Shown in pieces: positions 1 to 6,246 of a stretch of 11,070 nt of DNA. The DNA is from an uncultured Bacilli bacterium. GTDB taxonomy: Bacteria; Bacillota_I; Bacilli_A; RF39; UBA660. Each line of letters begins with the position of its first letter. Position 1 is the first letter of the stretch. Made by a program: the position numbers and the translations under genes. Location of the stretch: assembly GCA_944363695.1 (NCBI GenBank), contig CALVUW010000031.1, positions 1 to 11,070 on the forward strand, written 5' to 3'. Under the pieces are notes generated by a model. The model was not told the DNA's origin, did no database searches, and saw nothing but the letters and a program-made list of their open reading frames with translations.

Positions 1-1
1 G

Positions 2-27
2 AAAAAAATCAATCTTTACGATTGATT
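2..27 (-). terminator. Rho-independent terminator after the tRNA pair
   Basis: An 8-bp perfect stem (7-14 with 20-27, loop TTTAC) is followed on the minus strand by seven T residues (complement of 2-8). It lies about 40 nt downstream of the tRNA-Leu CCA end and so would end the tRNA transcript. The stem has only two G-C pairs, so it is weaker than the other terminators in this window. Confidence 0.6.
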
Positions 28-39
28 CCTATATCAAAA

Positions 40-56
40 GTTCGAAAAGTTCGAAC
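40..56. repeat. Perfect 7-bp palindrome between tRNA-Leu and its terminator
   Basis: GTTCGAA and TTCGAAC flank a 3-base spacer (AAG), giving a perfect inverted repeat. On the minus strand it would fold in the trailer of the tRNA transcript, 11 nt after the encoded CCA. It might be a 3' processing or stability hairpin, or a protein site. It shares the AGTTCG core with the operator at 10393-10410, which may be chance. Confidence 0.45.
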
Positions 57-67
57 AGATTCGTCAA

Positions 68-151
68 TGGTGCGGGTAACAGGAGTTGAACCTGCACGTC
101 TGGGACACTAGATCCTAAGTCTAGCGCGTCTGCCAATTCCGCCATACCCGC
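68..151 (-). tRNA. tRNA-Leu (anticodon UAG)
   Basis: On the minus strand the acceptor arm GCGGGTA pairs with TACCCGC, followed by discriminator A and an encoded CCA (68-70). The anticodon stem CTAGA/TCTAG encloses the loop CTTAGGA, giving anticodon TAG, which reads CUN leucine codons. A long variable arm with a short GTC/GAC stem marks it as a class II tRNA, as expected for leucine. The T arm carries TTCAACT. It is the second gene of a two-tRNA transcript, six bases after the CCA of tRNA-Ile(CAU). Confidence 0.96.
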
Positions 152-157
152 ATGTTA

Positions 158-234
158 TGGTGGACCCTGATGGACTCGAACCATCGACCGTTCGGTTATG
201 AGCCGAATGCTCTAACCAACTGAGCTAAGGGTCC
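158..234 (-). tRNA. tRNA-Ile2 (anticodon CAU, lysidine-modified), less likely tRNA-Met
   Basis: The minus strand gives a full 74-nt cloverleaf plus encoded CCA (158-160). The acceptor is GGACCCT/AGGGTCC, and the anticodon loop CTCATAA sits in a TTCGG/CCGAA stem, so the anticodon is CAT. Three tRNA kinds carry CAT. The C4-G69 and C5-G68 acceptor pairs and the close overall match to the known Bacillus isoleucine tRNA with lysidine at position 34 favour Ile2, which reads AUA after TilS modification. The G1-C72 pair argues against initiator tRNA. The Ile2 versus elongator Met choice rests on recalled family sequence, not on a search. Confidence 0.9.
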
Positions 235-245
235 ATTGCCATTTA

Positions 246-274
246 ATAGTATCATAAAATAAATTTCTGTGCAA
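246..274 (-). promoter_or_regulatory. Sigma-A promoter of the tRNA-Ile/tRNA-Leu operon
   Basis: On the minus strand, -35 TTGCAC (269-274) and -10 TACTAT (246-251) are separated by exactly 17 bases. The expected transcription start, near 239, is only a few bases before the tRNA-Ile 5' end, so little leader would need removal by RNase P. Confidence 0.75.
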
Positions 275-285
275 TACTTTTCCTC

Positions 286-311
286 AAAAAAATCACTAAC
301 TTGTAGTGATT
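286..311 (-). terminator. Rho-independent terminator of the 139-residue protein gene
   Basis: A perfect 8-bp stem (291-298 with 304-311, loop of 5) is followed on the minus strand by seven T residues (complement of 286-292). The stop codon TAA (310-312) overlaps the first bases of the stem, so translation ends where the terminator begins. It separates this gene from the tRNA promoter at 246-274. Confidence 0.85.
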
Positions 312-729
312 ATTTGGTTAAATGGTTTAATAAATTAATCTTAAAAATATCTTTTTCTGGATTAGACTTAGAAATCATAACACCTTTATAAGTCGATAGT
401 TCAGCACGGTGTCCTTCATCTAAAATACCTTCTGGCGTAATATTAGTTAATAAGATTACTTTCTTATCTAAATAAACCGTATAATGAACTTTAATTACAC
501 CATGTACTTTTGCAAATAAAGCATCTGTTGGTAATTTTAGCTCGTAGCTTTCTGTCTTTGCTTGCACATCTTCTGCTACTTTCTCTCCTAAAAATTGTCC
601 ACTACGGATTTTAGGATAATAATCAAACGTTAATTTTTTATACGCTAACATATTGTACTTACGAACAGAACGCTCACGTTTTCTAAAATCATTTTCATCC
701 AAATATTCGAATATATAAGACTTCTCCAT
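310..729 (-). CDS. Hypothetical protein, 139 residues
   Basis: I do not recognise the family. The chosen start is the ATG at 729, reading MEKSYIFEYLDEN, because AAAGGGGG (737-744) sits seven bases upstream; an in-frame TTG at 750 lies before that site and is not used. The protein is soluble-looking, with no signal peptide, membrane segment or cysteine. It is rich in Lys, Glu and Tyr, with a basic stretch near the N-terminus (FRKRERSVRKYN, about residues 15-26). The middle looks like beta strands (VIKVHYTVYLDKKVILLTN, about 78-96), followed by a Gly/Glu-containing loop (TPEGILDEGHRAEL). It is a single-gene unit: a near-consensus promoter lies upstream and a terminator overlaps its stop. It follows addA by 87 bases, but the separate promoter argues against a required link. 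The strong expression signals suggest a conserved, well-expressed housekeeping protein; that is inference only. Confidence 0.85.
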   Translation of the reverse strand: MEKSYIFEYLDENDFRKRERSVRKYNMLAYKKLTFDYYPKIRSGQFLGEKVAEDVQAKTESYELKLPTDALFAKVHGVIKVHYTVYLDKKVILLTNITPEGILDEGHRAELSTYKGVMISKSNPEKDIFKINLLNHLTK

Positions 730-736
730 AATAGTA

Positions 737-744
737 CCCCCTTT
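737..744 (-). promoter_or_regulatory. Ribosome binding site deciding the start at 729
   Basis: AAAGGGGG on the minus strand lies seven bases before ATG 727-729. The in-frame upstream TTG (748-750) precedes this site, so the ATG is the likely start. Confidence 0.8.
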
Positions 745-774
745 GTTCAACCCCTATATTTTGAAGTTGGTTGT

Positions 775-803
775 ATTATACTACAAAAGTAGGCATTTGT
801 CAA
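775..803 (-). promoter_or_regulatory. Consensus sigma-A promoter for the 139-residue protein gene
   Basis: The minus strand has a perfect -35 TTGACA (798-803) and a perfect -10 TATAAT (775-780) with the optimal 17-base spacer. The start of transcription would be near 768, giving a leader of about 38 nt that contains the ribosome binding site. The -35 begins 13 bases after the addA stop codon. Confidence 0.92.
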
Positions 804-816
804 ATTTTATCGTATT

Positions 817-3800
817 TTAACAGCGAACAAGCGTAAATTTTTCGTCCAAAATTGAATATAAGTAACAAGATACTGGTACTTGCAATTGATTTTCAACAAA
901 CTTTTTATAACCTGCCAATTGGCTTTGATACGCATCATCAACAGTATTTTTTAACTTATAATCCACGATAACAGCCTGCTCATCCCCTACTATTAACAAA
1001 TCTATGATCCCATGTTCTAATTCAGAACCATTTTGAAAATAAAATTCATACTCTTGGAAAAAACGGTCTTGCTGATGCTGCTTTAAAAACGTACTATGTA
1101 AAAAAGCCTCTACTTTTTTCCGTAGATAATCATCAGCAATTATAGGCATTTCTTTGGTAATTAAATTGCATCTTTCTAATAACTGATGGACTTGCCGTCC
1201 CATCTGCAGTAATGCTTCATTTCCCTCAGTAAGTGCCTGTTTGGCAAATGTCTTTTTCTCCAGCAATTTCTCTTCGAATATAGAAGGCAGAATCTGGCAT
1301 TCTTGCTGCTTCGTATGTTGGAAAGTCGTCGGATTTTTTACCAATAAATAATCTTTACTAAAATTTGGAATTTCGTTAATACTTTTCTTATACGGTAACA
1401 ATAGCGAGTAGACGCTTTTTATCGTACTCTCAAATGAAGTATACGCTAATCGCGTCGTATCATCTACTTTATCTCCAACTAACCCAGCTTCTATTTCTTC
1501 CGGTAGAACCAAAATCATCTTTTCTCTAGCTCGTGTTAAGGCGACATATAAAAGACGAATTTTTTCACCAATATCTTCAATCTTTAGATGATGTAGTAAC
1601 AAAGTCTTCGTAATTAAATCTTGGCTAGTTTCCATATCTGGCATAATAATACCATAGGTCTTATCGTATAGAACGGATTGTTTAAAATCGCTGTCATTAA
1701 ATTTTTTGGTAAAACCGGCAAAATAACAAATTGGATATTCCAAACCTTTGGACGTATGAATCGTCATCATTTTTATACTATTAGTCTCTGGCTTACTCAT
1801 CGCTAGTTTAATTTCAAAGTTACGATCGGTAACCGTTTTAAAATAATCTGTTACCATATCCATGGTATAACCACTAGCTTCTAGTTGCTGTACCAATTGA
1901 TAAAAATATTCCATTCGATAACTCATGACACGAACATTCCCAATCGTGACTAATTTTTCTTGATAATTCACTGCTTGTAAGATGGTATCTAAGAATAAAG
2001 TTGGTGTAATAACATCAAATTGCTCAGCCATAGGTAAAAATACTTTAAAAACCGAACTTTCTTCAAAGGTACGATCTACTACATAATGATAAATTTCTTC
2101 ATCACTTAAGGCAAACAAAAAACTTCTGGCTAGAGACGTAAAGGCAAATAAGAAATCCGTATCATATTGTTTACTTGCCATCTTTGCCGTCATTACAAAC
2201 ATATTCTTTAACAAATATAGATCTACACTACTGCTAGCCTTTTCATCTTGCCACAAAGTTAAAGGCAATCCTAAATACTCAAAGATTTGTCGATACGTCA
2301 CAAAATCAGTAGATCGATCCATCAAAATTACAAAATCACGATACTCAATCGGCCGCAACTCATCTTGATCTTTATCATACACTAAATAATGCTGCTGCAT
2401 TTTTTGCTTAATATCATTGGCAATAATAAAGGCTTCCTTTTCAACCGTACTAATCGATTTATCCTCAGCGTCATAACTAAGTAAAGATAAATGATGGCAG
2501 GCATCAGTCGCCGCTTTTTCTTCGTAAGTTGTATTCCCAAAAATCATGGCATGGCCCTCTTGATAAGCAGCTCCACCAATGGCATCATCCATAATACAAC
2601 TAAATAAATCATTAATATCCGCAATAACTTCTCTCCGGCTACGGAAGTTTTTGGCTAAATCAATCACGACTCCATCTATTTGCTGCTTATAACGATCATA
2701 CTTTTCTTTGAAAATCATCGGATTAGCATTCCGGAAACGATAGATAGATTGCTTAATATCACCGACCATGTAAACATTGTGATTGGCAATATACTGGATA
2801 AAAGTCTCCTGAATATCATTAGTATCCTGATATTCATCAATTAGAATTTCTTGAAAACTATCCCGTAATTCTATTCGTATCTCTTCATGCTCACTAACGG
2901 CTTTAATGGCTAATTTTTCAATATCCATAAATGTATATAATTGTCTAGCACGCTGAAACTCCTGTAAGCGTTTATTTAACTGTAATAGAATCTCTAACAT
3001 TACCTCAATCCAAGGCTTTGTTTTCAGAATAGCTGTTTTCATTTGCTCATGATTTTCATATAAAGTTAAGCTTTGCAATTCTTTTATGATATCCGCTAAC
3101 TGTTGTTTACAAGCTTTCAATTCTTCTGCTGATTGCGCTGGCAAACGTGGTAACGTAATATCATTATTTTTCTTAATTTCTTCATAAGTCGTACTAGATA
3201 TAAGGGGTGCTACTACGGCTTCTACTTTTTCGTAGTACTTCCCCTCTGCTAAGCTAGCAAAATCTTGCCAAGTATCCAGTAACTGTGCATGTTTTTGTTT
3301 GACTAATTGATCATATTCCTCTACCATTTGGTGCAAATTAGCTTCTTGATAGTAGTTTTTAGCATAGTTTTCTAACACGTATTGTTTATCTAGTTCTAAT
3401 TCTAACTGATCATCTAGTGCTAACAATTTGGTCTGTAAAGTCGCATCATCTTTGAGGCAAAAATACGTAATTAATTGTTCGAAAGCTGGTGTTGGCTGTT
3501 CGTAGTATTCTTCTAGTATCTCGGTTAATAATTCTTGTTTTTTTAAGGTTAACAGTGAAGCTTCTGCTATTTTAATATCTTTTGGAACTTTTAACACATC
3601 AGCATATTTTTTAACCACTGTTAAAGAGAAGGCATCAAAAGTAGTAATATAACTACTATCTAGTAAATCTAGCTGGTCCGCTAAATGTTCAGCTTGGAGC
3701 TTTTTTCTAATACGTTCTTTCATTTCTAAAGCTGCTTTATTGGTGAAAGTTAGAATTAATAATTGAGAAATCGAAACACCTTGTTTAATCTTACGCAACA

Positions 3801-3909
3801 CCCGTTCTGTTAAAACCGCGGTCTTACCACTACCCGCTCCGGCACTAACTAAGATATTTTTTCCTTCTAAATCGATGGCTTGTTGTTGTTCTTCCGTAAA
3901 TTTAGGCAT
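817..3909 (-). CDS. addA: ATP-dependent helicase/nuclease subunit A (AddA), 1030 residues
   Basis: AddA is the superfamily 1A helicase and nuclease subunit of AddAB, which unwinds and resects DNA ends for RecA-dependent repair and degrades linear foreign DNA in the cytoplasm. Helicase motifs appear in order: Q-motif FTEEQQQAI (4-12), Walker A AGAGSGKT (23-30), motif Ia LTFTNKAA (53-60), Walker B ILIDEYQDT (355-363), motif III GDIKQSIYRFR (383-393), motif IV NFRSR (421-425), motif V TIHTSKGLEYP (716-726) and motif VI LLYVALTRARE (786-796). The C-terminus has a RecB-type PD-(D/E)XK nuclease with His908, Asp970, Asp983 and Lys985 (IVDYKLK), so both activities look intact. It is shorter than B. 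subtilis AddA (about 1230 residues). The ATG at 3909 follows AGGAGG at good spacing and overlaps the addB 3' end by 8 bases, implying translational coupling. I see no terminator after its stop; some readthrough into the next gene is possible. Confidence 0.97.
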   Translation of the reverse strand: MPKFTEEQQQAIDLEGKNILVSAGAGSGKTAVLTERVLRKIKQGVSISQLLILTFTNKAALEMKERIRKKLQAEHLADQLDLLDSSYITTFDAFSLTVVKKYADVLKVPKDIKIAEASLLTLKKQELLTEILEEYYEQPTPAFEQLITYFCLKDDATLQTKLLALDDQLELELDKQYVLENYAKNYYQEANLHQMVEEYDQLVKQKHAQLLDTWQDFASLAEGKYYEKVEAVVAPLISSTTYEEIKKNNDITLPRLPAQSAEELKACKQQLADIIKELQSLTLYENHEQMKTAILKTKPWIEVMLEILLQLNKRLQEFQRARQLYTFMDIEKLAIKAVSEHEEIRIELRDSFQEILIDEYQDTNDIQETFIQYIANHNVYMVGDIKQSIYRFRNANPMIFKEKYDRYKQQIDGVVIDLAKNFRSRREVIADINDLFSCIMDDAIGGAAYQEGHAMIFGNTTYEEKAATDACHHLSLLSYDAEDKSISTVEKEAFIIANDIKQKMQQHYLVYDKDQDELRPIEYRDFVILMDRSTDFVTYRQIFEYLGLPLTLWQDEKASSSVDLYLLKNMFVMTAKMASKQYDTDFLFAFTSLARSFLFALSDEEIYHYVVDRTFEESSVFKVFLPMAEQFDVITPTLFLDTILQAVNYQEKLVTIGNVRVMSYRMEYFYQLVQQLEASGYTMDMVTDYFKTVTDRNFEIKLAMSKPETNSIKMMTIHTSKGLEYPICYFAGFTKKFNDSDFKQSVLYDKTYGIIMPDMETSQDLITKTLLLHHLKIEDIGEKIRLLYVALTRAREKMILVLPEEIEAGLVGDKVDDTTRLAYTSFESTIKSVYSLLLPYKKSINEIPNFSKDYLLVKNPTTFQHTKQQECQILPSIFEEKLLEKKTFAKQALTEGNEALLQMGRQVHQLLERCNLITKEMPIIADDYLRKKVEAFLHSTFLKQHQQDRFFQEYEFYFQNGSELEHGIIDLLIVGDEQAVIVDYKLKNTVDDAYQSQLAGYKKFVENQLQVPVSCYLYSILDEKFTLVRC

Positions 3910-6178
3910 GGTCTTCCTCCTTTATAGAATCCAGATATTGATTGTCTCTAGCATCATGAAAACAGATCTCTTTAAAAGGGCAATATTGACAGCTGAGGTT
4001 TTTTTGTTGCACGATTTTAGGGGCGATCGCAAATTCGCCGGCTAGAATAGCATTAGCAAAGTCATCTATTTTTTCTTTAACCAATTGTTTCATCTGTTCT
4101 TTTTGCTCACTTGATAACACTTTACTTTTAGCGCTTAAGCGACCATCTTTTGTTACCGATAAGCCTTTAATCCAACTACTCTTTTCGTAGTTTTCATCTA
4201 ACCATACTAAGTTATCTTCTTCAGCCGTGACATAACCAACCAATTTTAAATTCTGCTTCTTTTCAACATCATTTTTACTATTTTTTAATAACATCTGATA
4301 GAATAATCCGGTAAACACTGGCTGGTTAAACAAACCAGACGTCTCAATTAAATATAAATAAATTGGTAACTGCATATGCAAGCCGGCTGCTAAATAATCA
4401 AAATTTAAAGTAACAGATCCCGTTTTATAATCTAAGAAAGCATAATAAGTTTTCCCATTCTTTTCGCAAAATAAAATCTTATCGATAAAGCCCTTTAATA
4501 GATATTTATCTCCAGCAAGAGACAGCTTCTTTTCAACATACACCTTAGTTAAAGTCGTATTTTTTTCCTGTTCTTTGACTTCTTCTACAATAAAGGCCAA
4601 TTCGTTTTTTAAACGTTTTAACAAAAACTTTTCTTTCACAGTCAAATCAAAAGCTGAAATAGCTTGGTTGTAACTCGTATCAAAATCAAATGAGTCCTGA
4701 TACATACTAGCTAAGACTTGATGATAAATAGTTCCAATTTTTTGAGCAAATGTCTCTTGATAAGCCTCTAGTTGTAAGACATACTTAGCATAATAGCGAA
4801 AGGGACACAAAGCATAATCATCTAACTGGGAATAAGATAATACTAACTTAGGCATCGTAACAAAATGTTTCTGATACGTATGATCATAAGTTTGATATAA
4901 ACTATTATAATAAGGTAATAACTTAGTTAAATCTGATGCTTCTTCATGATATTTGTAATATTGGTCTAACAATAGACCCAAAGTATATTGATTATAAGTG
5001 TGACTAAATTGATAAGGATAAATCGTTGGTTCTATCGTTGTTAAGTTTAATTCCTCAATCATACTAGCTGGATAAAAAATTTCTTGTAAAGATGTATCTT
5101 TATAAGATAAAAACACATGGGGAATTGTCTGTAAGGCAAGTTTAGTTGCTTCTTTTAACGCTTTATTTTTTTCAGCAGCACAAAGTTGCCCTACTTCTTG
5201 TTTAGCCACATCACTCAAGAAATCATCATCCTTATAAATGGCTGGTATTTTGTTTTGATTAACGCCTAGTACAAACACATATTGATCATCGCGACAAAGA
5301 TCAGCGATGGTACAAACATTAGAATCAATCGTAATCGCATCTTGATATAAAGGAACATCTAGATAAGTATGCTGCAAGGCATCTGCTATTAAAGTAGCAT
5401 AATAAGGGCTATTCTTAGCATAAGAAAAAGTTTGTAAGAGAGCTTGTACTTTTTGTTTCAGTATATCTGAAGTTAATGCCGTGATATCTAATTCTTTTAA
5501 AAAGTTTTGCCCTTGAATGGTCTGCGCTATGGAGTATTTTTTTGGTAAATTAAGCGGAATGGAAAACCAAGAAAATACGGTTTGTAAGGTATAGTAATAA
5601 CTGGTATCTACTCCTGCTAATACGATTTGATGATAGGCAACTTGCTGCTGATTAAGGGTACGGATCGCTTGGGCTACTCCGACTACTTCCTCGTATAAAG
5701 TATTATAATGTGTAATCGTTGTAAGCAAATACTTTGCTTGTGGCTTGATAATCGTCGCTTTCAAATCAGCCAACATCTTTTTCTCGTATGGTTCTAGTAA
5801 AGGATAGCCCATCACTACTACCTTTTTGGTTTTTAGATACCGTTTATAATCCCCATCATATTCCAATAAATTTTGTTGTTCTAATAATGCTTTAATCGCT
5901 TGTAATTGTTTTAATTTAGGATGTGTATACGTTTTATCTTCCAAGCTATACAAAACTGGTAACAACTGTCTAATGACATCAAGTGTATAATCCGTTTGCT
6001 CTAACAAAAAAAGCGTTGCTTCTTCTTTAACACGAAAAAAATAATGTTCCTTTACTTCTTGTAAGCTAGCAAAGGATAATCGGTAAAGGCTATGATTTTT
6101 CGCTTGTTCTAATAAAATTTTTTTCTTAAGATTACTAGGAGCAATTATATACATATCATCTTCTAAAATCAAGCTCAT
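3902..6178 (-). CDS. addB: ATP-dependent nuclease subunit B (AddB), compact form, 758 residues
   Basis: AddB is the second nuclease subunit of the AddAB end-resection complex; in characterised AddAB it cuts the other strand from AddA and recognises the regulatory Chi site. The C-terminal PD-(D/E)XK domain is clear: LSYSQLDDYALCPFRYY (447-463), GTIYHQVL with His486, GFID with Asp566, FLDYKTG with Asp583 and Lys585, then QLPIYLY (603-609). Cys458 plus Cys730, Cys733 and Cys739 (CQYCPFKEIC) match the four cysteines that hold the 4Fe-4S cluster bracketing the nuclease in this family. The N-terminal half is a poorly conserved, inactivated-helicase-like region. It has no Walker A; the place where one is expected reads YIIAPSNLKKKILL (10-23). 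It is about 400 residues shorter than B. subtilis AddB (about 1166). The ATG at 6178 follows GAAAGGAAG; ATG codon 9 is a weaker alternative. It is the first gene of addBA, with its own promoter. Confidence 0.93.
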   Translation of the reverse strand: MSLILEDDMYIIAPSNLKKKILLEQAKNHSLYRLSFASLQEVKEHYFFRVKEEATLFLLEQTDYTLDVIRQLLPVLYSLEDKTYTHPKLKQLQAIKALLEQQNLLEYDGDYKRYLKTKKVVVMGYPLLEPYEKKMLADLKATIIKPQAKYLLTTITHYNTLYEEVVGVAQAIRTLNQQQVAYHQIVLAGVDTSYYYTLQTVFSWFSIPLNLPKKYSIAQTIQGQNFLKELDITALTSDILKQKVQALLQTFSYAKNSPYYATLIADALQHTYLDVPLYQDAITIDSNVCTIADLCRDDQYVFVLGVNQNKIPAIYKDDDFLSDVAKQEVGQLCAAEKNKALKEATKLALQTIPHVFLSYKDTSLQEIFYPASMIEELNLTTIEPTIYPYQFSHTYNQYTLGLLLDQYYKYHEEASDLTKLLPYYNSLYQTYDHTYQKHFVTMPKLVLSYSQLDDYALCPFRYYAKYVLQLEAYQETFAQKIGTIYHQVLASMYQDSFDFDTSYNQAISAFDLTVKEKFLLKRLKNELAFIVEEVKEQEKNTTLTKVYVEKKLSLAGDKYLLKGFIDKILFCEKNGKTYYAFLDYKTGSVTLNFDYLAAGLHMQLPIYLYLIETSGLFNQPVFTGLFYQMLLKNSKNDVEKKQNLKLVGYVTAEEDNLVWLDENYEKSSWIKGLSVTKDGRLSAKSKVLSSEQKEQMKQLVKEKIDDFANAILAGEFAIAPKIVQQKNLSCQYCPFKEICFHDARDNQYLDSIKEEDHA

Positions 6179-6200
6179 ACAGATCTTCCTTTCTTATATT

Positions 6201-6206
6201 ATTATA
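6201..6206 (-). promoter_or_regulatory. Probable addBA promoter (extended -10)
   Basis: The minus strand reads TGTGGTATAATAAT: a perfect TATAAT (6201-6206) preceded by TG at the extended -10 position. No good -35 is visible, because the matching place lies in the T-tract of the upstream terminator. Transcription would start near 6194, giving a leader of only about 16 nt that is mostly the ribosome binding site. Confidence 0.6.
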
Positions 6207-6220
6207 CCACAGATCATAAC

Positions 6221-6246
6221 AAAAAAAGAAGACTAGGCTGTCTTCT
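6221..6246 (-). terminator. Rho-independent terminator of the MarR/ABC operon
   Basis: A perfect 7-bp stem AGAAGAC/GTCTTCT (6227-6233 with 6240-6246, loop of 6) is followed on the minus strand by seven T residues (complement of 6221-6227). The last codons and the TAG stop (6233-6235) of the second ABC gene lie inside the hairpin. Confidence 0.9.

Noticed and set aside
730..750. Seven extra N-terminal residues for the 139-residue protein from TTG 750
   Set aside because: The ribosome binding site lies downstream of that TTG and at ideal distance from the ATG at 729.
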